Below, one piece after another: positions 8,606 through 19,050 of a stretch of DNA of 20,548 bases. Location of the stretch: NCBI RefSeq assembly GCF_002414845.1, contig NZ_DIAX01000027.1:44453-65000 (forward strand), in the 5' to 3' direction. The notes beneath the pieces were generated by a model. That model searched no databases, was not told the origin of the DNA, and was given only the letters and a program-made list of their open reading frames with translations. This DNA comes from Gordonia sp. UBA5067 (lineage in GTDB: Bacteria; Actinomycetota; Actinomycetes; Mycobacteriales; Mycobacteriaceae). Numbering within the stretch: position 1 is the first letter of the stretch; each line of letters opens with the position of its first letter. The translations under genes were made by a program, and so were the position numbers.

Positions 8606-8611
8606 TCGGCG

Positions 8612-10223
<1,612 letters not shown>

Positions 10224-10227
<4 letters not shown>

Positions 10228-11414
10228 GGTCGGGGCGGACGCGCCGCGATTCGCTCCAGGTAGGCCTGCAGGTTAGCGGCGGTCTCGGCGATCGAGTCGC
10301 CGCCGAACTTCTCCAGCAGAGCCTGTGCGAGGACGAGGGCGACCATGGTTTCGGCGACGACGCCGGCCGCGGGGACCGCGCAGACGTCGGAACGCTGGTG
10401 GATGGCGCTGGCCGTCTCGCCGGTGGCCATGTCGACGGTTGCCAACGCCCGCGGAACCGTCGAAATGGGCTTCATCGCCGCGCGCACCCGAACCGACTGA
10501 CCATTGGTCATCCCGCCTTCGAGTCCGCCGGCGCGATTGGTGGAGCGCTCGACGCCATCCGGGCCCGGCACCATCTCGTCGTGGGCCAGACTCCCGCGGC
10601 GCCGAGCTGTTTCGAACCCGTCCCCGACTTCGACTCCCTTGATCGCCTGGATGCCCATCAGGGCACCGGCCAGCCGGGCGTCGAGGCGGGTTTCACCGCT
10701 GACGTGGGATCCCAGACCGATCGGCACACCGCTGGCGACGACCTCAACCACACCGCCGAGAGTGTCACCGTCCCGCTTGGCGGCCTCAATCTCGGTGATC
10801 ATCGATGTCTCGGCCGCCGCACCGAACGCCCGGACCGGACTCGCGTCGATCGCTGCGAGGTCGGCGGGCTGGGGCGGAGGACCCTCGTAGGGCTCACTCG
10901 CCCCGATCGAGATCACGTGCGACACGATTTCGATCCCGGCGACCTGCCGCAGGAACTGGCGCGCGACCGTGCCCGCCGCGACCCGTGCCGCTGTCTCGCG
11001 GGCACTCGCGCGCTCCAGGATCGGTCGGGCATCGTCGAAGCCGTACTTGAGCATGCCGGCGAAATCGGCGTGACCGGGACGCGGCCGGGTCAACGGCGCA
11101 TTGCGCGCACTGGCCTCCAAGTCGGCGTCGTCGACGGGGTCAGGGGCCATCACCTGTTCCCACTTGGGCCATTCGCTGTTGCCGATCTCGATGGCGATCG
11201 GGCCGCCGAGGGTAACGCCGTGTCGCAGACCGGCGAGAACGGTGACCTCATCGGCCTCGAACTTCATCCGCGCACCGCGGCCGTAGCCCAGCCGGCGGCG
11301 GGCCAGCTGTTCGGCGATCTCTGCTGAGGTCACCTCGACTCCGGCAACCATTCCCTCCACGAGCGCCACTAAGGCGCGTCCGTGCGATTCTCCTGCAGTG
11401 ATCCAGCGCAACAC
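10224..11414 (-). CDS. aroC: Chorismate synthase
   Basis: AroC makes chorismate from EPSP, using reduced FMN; chorismate feeds aromatic amino acids, folate, menaquinone and mycobactin-type siderophores. The 396-residue protein opens with [11 protein letters not shown] and contains [31 protein letters not shown] and [14 protein letters not shown], all hallmark sites for FMN and substrate. The start chosen is GTG 11414, which gives the [12 protein letters not shown] opening known in mycobacteria, with GGAAG about eleven bases upstream. ATG 11432 is in frame and would add six residues (MEELGT). The frame stays open to 11600 but runs through the upstream gene. It is the first of the tightly coupled aroC-aroK-aroB genes. 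Confidence 0.95.
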
Positions 11415-11459
11415 GGTTCCCAATTCTTCCATGCGCACCACATCGATCCGAATCGGGCC

Positions 11460-11480
11460 GACCGCTCGGGGCCGGCGGTC
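11460..11480 (-). other. Inverted repeat between the prepilin peptidase-like gene and aroC
   Basis: GACCGC and GCGGTC form a 6-bp perfect stem with a 9-base GC-rich loop, just after the stop of the small peptidase gene and before either aroC start. There is no T-tract. It may be a weak terminator, an RNA-processing site or an operator, or chance in GC-rich DNA. Confidence 0.3.
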
Positions 11481-11484
11481 ATAG

Positions 11485-11862
11485 TCACGCGCCGATGACC
11501 AGCACGGCCGCAACCCCGGCCAGCGCCGGACCATGGGGTCGGCGGGCCAGGCGATCAGTCCAGAACCCGGCGAGGGCGACGACTTGGGCGAGCCCGACAA
11601 CGACGGTGGCGCTCGCCGGATCGGCCAGCAATCCGCCCAGGACGAAGGCGAGTTTCACATCGCCGCCGCCGGCCTGACCGAGCGCATGCGCCGCCAAATA
11701 GGGCACCGCGGCAATCAGCGCGGCGCCGATGGCCGCCGGGTGCGTCACCCCGACTGTGACGACCGCGACGATACCCGGCCAAAGCTTCACGGTGGGGATC
11801 CGGCAGGTGCGGTGATCACCCTCGCCGAGGGTGAGCAGCCACAACACGATGATCAGACTCAT
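11485..11862 (-). CDS. Short A24 prepilin peptidase-like membrane protein
   Basis: The 125-residue protein keeps the two Asp sites of the A24 (type IV prepilin peptidase) family: Asp16 in [10 protein letters not shown] and Asp68 in GGGDVKLAF, the family's GxGDxK motif. Hydrophobic helices lie around 1-12, 28-40, 42-58, 68-80, 84-100 and 112-125. It lacks the N-terminal methylase domain of full-length PilD-type enzymes, as do archaeal and actinobacterial short forms. It probably cuts leader peptides of pilin-like (Flp/Tad) proteins in the membrane, but no pilin or Tad genes are near. A similar orphan next to aroE is known in M. tuberculosis (Rv2551c). The start is ATG 11862, with no strong ribosome binding site. 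Confidence 0.8.
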   Translation of the reverse strand: MSLIIVLWLLTLGEGDHRTCRIPTVKLWPGIVAVVTVGVTHPAAIGAALIAAVPYLAAHALGQAGGGDVKLAFVLGGLLADPASATVVVGLAQVVALAGFWTDRLARRPHGPALAGVAAVLVIGA

Positions 11863-12002
11863 TCACCCACGATTCCGGACGTCGCGGCGCCCGGGCCGTC
11901 GGCTCGGCCACCACCCGGGGTGGACTGGGGACGGCGCCCGGCTGTGGACAACAGTGCACGCGAGCCGGCGGTAGACCGCGGCCGCCGGGCAACCGTCGGC
12001 GA
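11863..12002. other. 140-base intergenic region with palindrome and DnaA-box-like site
   Basis: This is the longest gap in the window. It holds the palindrome CCACCCGGGGTGG (11911-11923) and a TGTGGACAA (11943-11951), which on the minus strand is TTGTCCACA, the actinobacterial DnaA-box consensus. I see no clear promoter, terminator or small gene in it. Confidence 0.6.
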
Positions 12003-12860
12003 TCAGTCCAGCGCAGCAGCCATCGCGGCCCGCGGTGCCGGACTGCCGGTGAAGAGTTCGACCTGCCGGTAGGCCTGGTTCAGTAGCATCACGAGACCAC
12101 CGACGACTGTTCCGCCGGCCGCGGTCACCCGCGCCGCAAACGGTGTCGGCCAGGGATCGTAGATGGCGTCGACCAGCCGGATCGGTCCGTCCACGGCTGC
12201 CGCCAGCCCTGCCGCGGCGTCGGCGGGCACAGTTGAGACAACGGCGTTCGCCCGGGCGAGCGCCTCGCGGACCGCGCCGACGGCGTCGAAGGTCACCACA
12301 CGGGACGACAAGGACAACTCCCCCGCCAGTTCGAGGGCCCCCGCCGCACGCCCCGAGTCGCGCGCGACGATGACAACCTCCTGCGCGCCGGCCGCGGCCA
12401 GGGCTGCCAGCGCAGGGCGCGCCGTACCGCCGGCGCCCAGGACGACCGCTTCACCACCGGCGGAGAAATCTGCCCCGACCGCGGCAAGAGCACCGGTGAC
12501 GCCGTCGATGTCGGTGCAGTCGGCAAACCAGCCGGTCGGGCGGCGGACCAGGGTGTTGGCCGAGCCGACGAGACGCGCCCGCTCAGTCACCTCCCCGGCA
12601 TACGCCAGCGCTTCAGCCTTCCCGGGCATCGTGACCGAAAGGCCGACGTAGGCGTCATCGAGTCCGGCGACGAGGTTGGCCAACTGCCCCGCACGGCATT
12701 CGATTCGCTCATAGGACCAGCCGCGCAGGCCAAGCGCCCGATATGCCGCCCGATGCAGATCTGGCGAGCGCGAATGCTCGATGGGGTAGCCGAGGACGGC
12801 GGCCTTTCGACCGGAGTCGCGGCCAATCTCAGCAGCCGGTGGTGAGGAACTTGTTGTCAC
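12003..12860 (-). CDS. aroE: Shikimate dehydrogenase
   Basis: AroE reduces 3-dehydroshikimate to shikimate with NADPH. The 285-residue protein has the substrate domain with HSRSP (29-33), VTMPGK with Lys81, and ANT with Asn102, and the NADP domain with VVLGAGGTARPALAAL near 137-152, STVPA and the C-terminal GGLVMLLNQA. Lys81, Asn102 and Asp117 match the catalytic and binding residues Lys65, Asn86 and Asp102 of the E. coli enzyme. The usual NTD motif reads CTD here (Cys115). The GTG start at 12860 overlaps the end of mltG by 32 bases, and its Shine-Dalgarno is weak. A longer frame reaches 13190 but lies wholly inside mltG and has no AroE features. Confidence 0.93.
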   Translation of the reverse strand: MTTSSSPPAAEIGRDSGRKAAVLGYPIEHSRSPDLHRAAYRALGLRGWSYERIECRAGQLANLVAGLDDAYVGLSVTMPGKAEALAYAGEVTERARLVGSANTLVRRPTGWFADCTDIDGVTGALAAVGADFSAGGEAVVLGAGGTARPALAALAAAGAQEVVIVARDSGRAAGALELAGELSLSSRVVTFDAVGAVREALARANAVVSTVPADAAAGLAAAVDGPIRLVDAIYDPWPTPFAARVTAAGGTVVGGLVMLLNQAYRQVELFTGSPAPRAAMAAALD

Positions 12861-14376
12861 AGGCGATCTTGCGGTTGCGCAGGTGCTCCTCGAAGGTGGC
12901 CGAGAACTTCGTCGTGCCCTGCTGGTCCACCGTGATGAAGTACAGCCAGTCTCCCTTGGGCGGGTCGAGCATGGCATTGAGTGCCTTTTCGCCGACCGTG
13001 GCGATCGGCGTGGGCGGTAGGCCGCTGACGCGATAGGTGTTCCAGCGGGTATCGGCCTTGTAGTTGTCGCCATGGACGTCGATATTCGTCTCGGCGGCGG
13101 TGTAGTTCGTCGTCGAGTCCATCTCGAGGCGCTGATTCTTGGCCAGCCGGTTGAGAATGACCCGGGCCACCTTGGGCAGGTCGTCGACATCGCGGACCTC
13201 GCGCTCGGCGACCGAAGCCGCCACCAGCACCTCGTACGGGGTCAGCCCGCTTCGGTTGCCGGTGAGCAGTCCCCACGACTCGTAGCGGCGCGCACTGTCC
13301 TTGATCAAGGTGTTGAGGATCTGGACGGCGGTGGCCTCTGGGTCAATCGCCTCCCAGGTGCCCGGCGCGACGAGTCCCTCGATCCGGCGGTAGTCGCCGG
13401 GCAGTTTGCCGACCGCGTCCCGCGCCCACGGCGGCACGCCCAACTCGCTGGCCGACGCGGTCTTCGCCGCCGTCTCCAGATCTTCGACCGAGACCCCGAC
13501 CTTCCGGCCGTTCACGGTCACCTCAGTCGCTTCGGCGATGAGCGCGAAGACACCGGGAATGGTCTTTCCGTCGACGCCGCGCTTCGCCTCCAATTGGACT
13601 CCCTCGGGTACCAAGAGGCGTCCGACGCGGTGCGTCGAATCTGACATCATCGACACCGCGGTGGCGGCCGAGATGCGGGTGCGCATTTTGTAGACGCCGC
13701 CGGAGAGTGGCTGTCCGTCAGCGGCGTGGACAAAGGCCAGCGGAGAGCCGACCACGCCGGCCGCGGTCAGGATGTCCCCGAAGTCGGTCAGAGTCGAATC
13801 ATTCGGGATCGTGACCAACACGTCGGCGGCACCGGTCGTGCCGGCATAGTCCTTGTCCGAGTTCAACAGACCCAACCGGTCGGCGACGAGGTAGCCGCCC
13901 GCGGCGAGGGCCAGCACAGTCACCACCGCGGTGGCGATGAGCGCCCAGCGGCGCCGGCGGCGCGGCATCTGGTCGGGGTGGCCGGCTGGGTTCGCGGCCC
14001 GCGCGGCTTCGCGCTCCTCGTCGAGATCGTCGTGCCAAGCCGGCACCCTCGGGGTCGCCGACTCGTCTTGCCCATCGGTGCCGGTGGCCGGCGGTTCGTC
14101 CGGCGCGTCGCCGGATGCCGGCCCATCGACGTGGCGAACGATGTTCGGCGCGACGCTGGGCGCAGTCCGTTTCGCGGCAACCGCTCGGCGTCCCGAACCT
14201 GATCGAGATCGATCCGGCGCCACCTCGCCGGCGACGCGGGGCAGCTCACCGGTCATCCAGGCCGGGGCCCCGGACAGATCGGCCGAACGCCCGCGCCGGG
14301 TCCGGTGATGCGTTGCGCCGTCCCGACGGCCGTCGGGTTCGGCGGAGCCGTTCGAAGCCTCTGCGTCGTCAGTCAC
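12829..14376 (-). CDS. mltG: Endolytic transglycosylase MltG (YceG-like)
   Basis: MltG is a membrane-bound lytic transglycosylase that cuts nascent peptidoglycan and sets glycan chain length. The 515-residue protein has a long disordered, charged cytoplasmic N-terminus (1-138), a basic anchor RRRRRW, one membrane helix (about 144-166) and an extracytoplasmic YceG domain. Landmarks are VPEG (257-260), IEGLVAPGTW (332-341), the catalytic Glu391 in ASVAEREV, then ARVILNRL and LEMDSTTNY. The start is GTG 14376, with GAAGGGA about nine bases upstream. The frame is open to 14532, but that part lies in ruvX. It follows ruvX by 97 bases and overlaps aroE. The long N-terminus is typical of actinobacterial forms and may contact cytoplasmic partners. 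Confidence 0.93.
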   Translation of the reverse strand: MTDDAEASNGSAEPDGRRDGATHHRTRRGRSADLSGAPAWMTGELPRVAGEVAPDRSRSGSGRRAVAAKRTAPSVAPNIVRHVDGPASGDAPDEPPATGTDGQDESATPRVPAWHDDLDEEREAARAANPAGHPDQMPRRRRRWALIATAVVTVLALAAGGYLVADRLGLLNSDKDYAGTTGAADVLVTIPNDSTLTDFGDILTAAGVVGSPLAFVHAADGQPLSGGVYKMRTRISAATAVSMMSDSTHRVGRLLVPEGVQLEAKRGVDGKTIPGVFALIAEATEVTVNGRKVGVSVEDLETAAKTASASELGVPPWARDAVGKLPGDYRRIEGLVAPGTWEAIDPEATAVQILNTLIKDSARRYESWGLLTGNRSGLTPYEVLVAASVAEREVRDVDDLPKVARVILNRLAKNQRLEMDSTTNYTAAETNIDVHGDNYKADTRWNTYRVSGLPPTPIATVGEKALNAMLDPPKGDWLYFITVDQQGTTKFSATFEEHLRNRKIACDNKFLTTGC

Positions 14377-14473
14377 GCACGTCGTCCCTTCGTCAAATGT
14401 CCGATTCGCCGAGCTTTCCCGACTCAATCGCCAGACGGACAGGACATCAGTGCCCCGCGCGCCGAATCGCCAC

Positions 14474-14908
14474 CTACCGCCGACCGCTATCCAACCACCC
14501 TTGCAGAATAGCGACCGCTGCGGCCTGATCAATCACTCCACGCGAGCTGCGCGAGTCTCGGCCGGCCTCCCGTAGTGCCCGAGCCGCCGTGACCGTCGTC
14601 ATCCGCTCGTCGACGAAGATCATCGGGATCGGCGCGATCATCTGCCCGAAGCGTTCGGCGAAGTCCCGCACCGCCCGGGCGGCAAACGACTCGTCACCCC
14701 GAAGATCGCGCGGCAGCCCGACGATGACCGCCAGCGCCTCGTGCTCGGCGACCAGTTCGGCCAGCCGCGCCAGCGCGTCGTCGTCGCCGCCTGCCCTCGA
14801 GACGGTTTCCACCGGGGTCGCCAGAATCCCGTCGGGATCGCACACCGCGACACCGATCCGTACCGATCCCACATCGACGGCGAGTCGGCGGCCGCGCGGC
14901 TGCAACAC
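14474..14908 (-). CDS. ruvX: YqgF/RuvX family Holliday-junction resolvase or 16S pre-rRNA nuclease
   Basis: The 144-residue protein has the RNase H-like fold of the YqgF family: AVDVGSVRIGVAVCD with the first acidic residue Asp12, VIVGLPRDLRG (about 61-71), FVDERMTT with the middle acidic residue, and a C-terminal DQAAAVAILQGWL with the last Asp. Family members are put forward as Holliday-junction resolvases in mycobacteria and as nucleases for 16S rRNA 5'-end maturation in E. coli. The GTG start at 14908 follows the alaS TAG directly with no gap, so translation is probably coupled to alaS. All acidic active-site positions are kept. Confidence 0.93.
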   Translation of the reverse strand: MLQPRGRRLAVDVGSVRIGVAVCDPDGILATPVETVSRAGGDDDALARLAELVAEHEALAVIVGLPRDLRGDESFAARAVRDFAERFGQMIAPIPMIFVDERMTTVTAARALREAGRDSRSSRGVIDQAAAVAILQGWLDSGRR

Positions 14909-17596
14909 CTAGTCGCCCTCGACTAGTTGCGCGACCCGGGCCATGGCTGCCGGAATGCCGGCTGGATCGGTCCCGGCCCCTTGGGCCAGATCGGGCTTGC
15001 CGCCGCCGCGACCGGCGACCAGCGCCGACACCTCCTTGACGACCGCACCGGCCGCGATTCCGGCATCCCGCGCACCCGCTGTCGTGGCGACGACGAACGG
15101 GACTTTTGTTGCCCCGTCGATGGTGGTCGCCGAGAACAAGACGACCACCGTCTTGTCGGCGCGAGCCCGATTGCGCAGATCAGCTGCCAGTTCGCGCAGC
15201 TCCTTCGGCTCGAGGCCGTCGGCCACCCGACCGCCGACGATGTCCACCTCACCCACCCGTTCGGCGGATTCGACAAGATCGGCAGCAGCAGCGCGGGCCT
15301 GATCGGCTCGCAGGCGCGCCACCTCGCGTTCGGCGTCGCGGAGTCGGGTCACCAACTGCTCGACTCGGCCGGGCACCTCCGAGCTGGGCACCTTCAGCGA
15401 CGAAGCCAGGCCGGCGAGTAGCGCGCGCTCGGTCGACAGATGGCGGAACGAGTCCATCCCGACGAACGCCTCGACGCGCCGAATGCCCGACCCGACCGAG
15501 GACTCGCCAATCACCGTGATCGGACCGATTTGCGACGACGCGGCGACATGTGTCCCGCCGCAGAGCTCCATCGAGAACGGCCCGCCGATCTCGACGACAC
15601 GGACGACGTCACCGTAGTTCTCGCCGAACAGGGCCATCGCACCCATCGCCTTGGCCTCGTCGAACCCGGTCTCAAAAGTGTGCACCGGATAGTTTGCCTC
15701 AACCGCGGTGTTGGAGATCTCCTCGATCTCGCCCCGCTGTGCTTCGGTGAGCGGGCCGTTTGCGTGGAAGTCGAAGCGCAGATATCCGGGCTTGTTCAGC
15801 GATCCGGCCTGCGTCGCCGTCGGACCAAGGACTTGGCGCAGCGCGGCGTGGACGAGATGCGTGCCCGAATGCCCCTGGGTGGCGCCGTGGCGCCACACCG
15901 GGTCGACCGAGGCGATGACATCGTCGCCCTCGGCGATCTCACCCGCCTCGACCACCCCTCGGTGCAGCCACACGGCTTTCCCGACCTTCTGGACATCGGA
16001 GACGACCACCCGAACACCCGAACTCGTGGTGATCGTACCGACGTCGGCCAGCTGGCCGCCGCCCTCGGCGTAGAGCGGTGTGCGGTCCATGATGATGTCG
16101 ACCTCGGTGCCCGGCCCGGCGGCACCCAGCCGGCGGCCAGCACTGACGACGGCTAGCACCCGGGCCTCGCTGACGAGTTCCCCGAATCCGAGGAACTCGG
16201 TCGGATGGGCGTCGATGAACTCCCGGTACACGCTCAGGTCCGCGTGACCGCTCTTGCGCGCATTCGCGTCATCCTTGGCACGCTTGCGCTGCTCGGACAT
16301 GAGTGCGGCGAAACCGTCGGCATCTACCGACAGTCCCGCCTCGGCGGCCATCTCGAGCGTTAAGTCGATCGGAAACCCGTAGGTGTCGTGCAGCGCGAAG
16401 GCGGCGTCACCGCTGATCCGGTCGCGGCCGGCGGCTTTCGTCTCGGCCGCGGCATCGGCGAACAACGCCGATCCCGCCGACAGCGTCTTGGCAAAGGTGC
16501 CCTCTTCACCCACGGCGACGGTGAGGATGCGGTCCCGTTCGGCGGCCAGTTCCGGATACGACGGGGCCATCACGTCGATGGCCGTCGAAACAAGCGCGGC
16601 CATTGTCGGGCCCGTCGCGCCGAGCAGGCGCGCCGACCGCACAATGCGGCGCAGGAGCCGGCGCAAAACGTACCCGCGGCCCTCATTTCCGGGCGCCACA
16701 CCGTCGGCGATGAGCATAGCCGCAGTGCGGGTGTGATCGGCGATGACCCGGAACTTCACGTCGTCGGCGGCCCCCGCCGATCCCCCGGCGCCGTAGGCCC
16801 GGCCGGTCAGCGAGACCGCCTCATCGATCGTCGGTTTAAGCAGATCGGTCTCGTAGACGTTGTCGACGCCCTGCAGGATGCAGGCGACGCGTTCGATGCC
16901 CATCCCGGTGTCGATGTTGCGCTCCGGCAGTGGCCCGAGGATCTCGTAGTCCGACTTGGCGCCGCCCGCGCCGCGCTCGTTCTGCATGAACACGAGATTC
17001 CAGATCTCGATGTACCGGTCCTCGTCGACCTCCGGCCCACCCTCGTCGCCGTAGTCGGGTCCGCGGTCGTAGAAGATCTCCGAACACGGACCACAGGGCC
17101 CCGGCACCCCCATCGACCAGTAGTTGTCCTTCATCCCGCGGCGCTGAATCCGTTCGGCGGGGACGCCGATCTCCTGGCGCCAGATCGTCTCCGCCTCGTC
17201 ATCGTCGAGATAGACCGTCGGCCACAGTCTGCTCGGGTCGATGCCGTAGCCGCCGTCGGCGACCGGATTGGTCAGCAGTGACCAGGCGAAGGTGATGGCC
17301 TCGCGCTTGAAATAGTCGCCGAAGGAGAAGTTCCCCGCCATCTGGAAGAACGTGTTGTGCCGGGTCGTGATGCCGACTTCCTCGATGTCGAGGGTTCGCA
17401 CGCACTTCTGCACACTCGTCGCACGCCGAAACGGTGGCGTCTGATCACCGAGGAAGTACGGCTTGAACGGAACCATCCCCGCATTGACGAACATCAGGTT
17501 CGGGTCGTCGAGGATCAGCGGCGCACTCGGGACCTCGATGTGGCCCGAGGCGATGAAGTGGTCCAGGAATCGCTTGCGGATCTCGTGCGTCTGCAC
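14909..17596 (-). CDS. alaS: Alanyl-tRNA synthetase
   Basis: AlaRS charges tRNA-Ala. The 895-residue protein contains the class II catalytic core (about 1-240, with [32 protein letters not shown] and [10 protein letters not shown]), the tRNA-recognition domain (about 250-460), the editing domain with zinc ligands His576 and His580 (HSGTH) and Cys679 and His683 (CGGTH), and the C-Ala domain ending with [14 protein letters not shown]. All editing residues are present, so mischarged Ser- and Gly-tRNA can be cleared. The start is GTG 17596, giving [14 protein letters not shown] as in mycobacteria, with AAAGGA about ten bases upstream. It lies 80 bases after rarA, with a candidate promoter in the gap. 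Confidence 0.98.
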   Translation of the reverse strand: MQTHEIRKRFLDHFIASGHIEVPSAPLILDDPNLMFVNAGMVPFKPYFLGDQTPPFRRATSVQKCVRTLDIEEVGITTRHNTFFQMAGNFSFGDYFKREAITFAWSLLTNPVADGGYGIDPSRLWPTVYLDDDEAETIWRQEIGVPAERIQRRGMKDNYWSMGVPGPCGPCSEIFYDRGPDYGDEGGPEVDEDRYIEIWNLVFMQNERGAGGAKSDYEILGPLPERNIDTGMGIERVACILQGVDNVYETDLLKPTIDEAVSLTGRAYGAGGSAGAADDVKFRVIADHTRTAAMLIADGVAPGNEGRGYVLRRLLRRIVRSARLLGATGPTMAALVSTAIDVMAPSYPELAAERDRILTVAVGEEGTFAKTLSAGSALFADAAAETKAAGRDRISGDAAFALHDTYGFPIDLTLEMAAEAGLSVDADGFAALMSEQRKRAKDDANARKSGHADLSVYREFIDAHPTEFLGFGELVSEARVLAVVSAGRRLGAAGPGTEVDIIMDRTPLYAEGGGQLADVGTITTSSGVRVVVSDVQKVGKAVWLHRGVVEAGEIAEGDDVIASVDPVWRHGATQGHSGTHLVHAALRQVLGPTATQAGSLNKPGYLRFDFHANGPLTEAQRGEIEEISNTAVEANYPVHTFETGFDEAKAMGAMALFGENYGDVVRVVEIGGPFSMELCGGTHVAASSQIGPITVIGESSVGSGIRRVEAFVGMDSFRHLSTERALLAGLASSLKVPSSEVPGRVEQLVTRLRDAEREVARLRADQARAAAADLVESAERVGEVDIVGGRVADGLEPKELRELAADLRNRARADKTVVVLFSATTIDGATKVPFVVATTAGARDAGIAAGAVVKEVSALVAGRGGGKPDLAQGAGTDPAGIPAAMARVAQLVEGD

Positions 17597-17649
17597 TGCG
17601 TGGCTGTCCTTTGTCGGCGGGAAAACGTGACGGGCGCGACGGTCGGCGC

Positions 17650-17674
17650 ACCGGCGTCCGATTCTACCGGCGTC
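17650..17674 (-). promoter_or_regulatory. Candidate alaS -10 element flanked by 9-bp direct repeats
   Basis: On the minus strand a TAGAAT hexamer (17661-17666) fits the -10 pattern TANNNT, directly after the rarA stop. No good -35 is visible. The 9-mer GACGCCGGT occurs twice with a 16-base period (17666-17674 and 17650-17658), one copy on each side of the hexamer, and may be an operator. A start here would give a leader near 58 bases. Confidence 0.35.
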
Positions 17675-17676
17675 GG

Positions 17677-19041
17677 TCAGCGGCGGAGACGGCGGATGAT
17701 GGCGCGCAGCCGGGGAAGCCGGCTAGCGACCTCGCGCTCGGCGCCGCGCTCAGTCGGCGTGTAGTAGTCGACACCGACCAATTCGTCTGGCGGATACTGC
17801 TGCGCGACGATGCCGTCGGGATCGGCGTGCGGGTAGCGGTAGCCGACGGCACTTCCCAGCGCCGCCGCCCCCGCATAGTGTCCATCGCGCAAATGCGTTG
17901 GTACGGCGCCGATCCGGCCGGCGGCGATATCGGCCATGGCCCCGCCGATCGCCGCCACCACACCGTCGGACTTGGGGGCGGTCGCGAGGTGGATGGTCGC
18001 CTGGGCCAAGGCCAGTTTCGCCTCGGGCAGGCCCACCAGCGCCACCACCTGCGCGGCGTTCACCGCAGTCGTCAGTGCGGTCGGGTCCGCCATCCCGATG
18101 TCCTCGCTCGCGTGGACCATCAGCCGCCGCGCAATGAACCTCGGATCCTCCCCCGCACTGATCATCCGGGCCAGGTAGTGCAGCGCGGCATCGACGTCCG
18201 ACCCCCGGATTGACTTGATGTACGCGCTGATCACGTCATAGTGCTGGTCGCCGTTGCGGTCGTACCGCACCGCCGCCTGATCGATCGCCGCTTCGACGTC
18301 CGCGACCGACAGTTCCGCCGGTCCGACTTCGGGCCGGCGATCGTCGGCGCCCGCGGCGGCCGCCTCGAGCGCGGTCAGCGCACGGCGGGCATCACCGCCG
18401 GCTACGGCGATCAGGTGGTCACGGGCCCCGGCGGTGAGCCGGACGGTGCCGGCCAGTCCGCTCTCGGCGCTGACCGCCCGATCGAGCACCGCGCCGATGT
18501 CGGCGTCGGACAGCGGATGTAGCGCCAGCACCAGCGACCGGGATAGCAGCGGCGCGACGACCGAGAACGACGGATTCTCCGTTGTTGCCGCCACCAGCAA
18601 TACGATGCGGTTCTCGACGGCGTCGAGTAGCGCGTCCTGCTGATTCTTGGAGAACCGGTGCACCTCGTCGATGAACAAGACGGTCTGCTCGCCGGCGATC
18701 AGCCGACGACGAGCGAGGTCGATGACGGCGCGGACCTCCTTCACACCGGCCGACAGCGCCGACAGCGCCTCGAACCGCCCGCCCGTCGCCTGCGAGATCA
18801 ACGACGCCATCGTGGTTTTTCCCGTACCGGGCGGCCCGTAGAGCAGCACCGAGGCCGCCCCGGCTCCCTCGACGAGGCGGTTCAGCGGTGACCCCGGTTT
18901 GAGTAGGTGATCCTGACCGACGACGTCGCCGAGCCGCTGGGGACGCATCCGAACTGCGAGCGGCGCCGACCGGTTGGCTCCGCCGCGATGATCGGGCGCG
19001 GGCCGATCCGGCGTGCTACCGGGCTCGAACAGGCTGTCCAT
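17677..19041 (-). CDS. rarA: Replication-associated recombination protein RarA (MgsA-like AAA+ ATPase)
   Basis: RarA is a clamp-loader-like AAA+ ATPase that acts at stalled forks and single-strand gaps. The 454-residue protein has Walker A GPPGTGKT (69-76), Walker [10 protein letters not shown] with Asp125 and Glu126, sensor 1 near AATTENPSF (about 152-160), [12 protein letters not shown] for sensor 2, and the C-terminal tetramerisation part with [25 protein letters not shown] and [12 protein letters not shown]. The N-terminal MDSLFEPG resembles the SSB- or clamp-binding tail region of mycobacterial orthologues (Rv2559c). The ATG at 19041 lies nine bases after the upstream stop, with no strong ribosome binding site. 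Confidence 0.95.
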   Translation of the reverse strand: MDSLFEPGSTPDRPAPDHRGGANRSAPLAVRMRPQRLGDVVGQDHLLKPGSPLNRLVEGAGAASVLLYGPPGTGKTTMASLISQATGGRFEALSALSAGVKEVRAVIDLARRRLIAGEQTVLFIDEVHRFSKNQQDALLDAVENRIVLLVAATTENPSFSVVAPLLSRSLVLALHPLSDADIGAVLDRAVSAESGLAGTVRLTAGARDHLIAVAGGDARRALTALEAAAAGADDRRPEVGPAELSVADVEAAIDQAAVRYDRNGDQHYDVISAYIKSIRGSDVDAALHYLARMISAGEDPRFIARRLMVHASEDIGMADPTALTTAVNAAQVVALVGLPEAKLALAQATIHLATAPKSDGVVAAIGGAMADIAAGRIGAVPTHLRDGHYAGAAALGSAVGYRYPHADPDGIVAQQYPPDELVGVDYYTPTERGAEREVASRLPRLRAIIRRLRR

Positions 19042-19050
19042 GTGCGGCGG

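Noticed and set aside
11415..11600. Upstream extension of aroC to an ATG at 11600
   Set aside because: It would overlap the small peptidase gene and adds Pro/Arg/Ser-rich sequence not found in chorismate synthases.
11943..11951. Replication origin
   Set aside because: Only one DnaA box is seen, with no AT-rich region and no dnaA, dnaN or parAB genes nearby.
12861..13190. N-terminal extension of aroE by 110 codons
   Set aside because: It lies inside mltG in another frame, and the AroE fold begins at the KAAVLGYPIEHS segment soon after GTG 12860.
17597..17676. T-box riboswitch ahead of alaS
   Set aside because: The 80-base gap has no T-box sequence, no specifier stem and no terminator/antiterminator pair.
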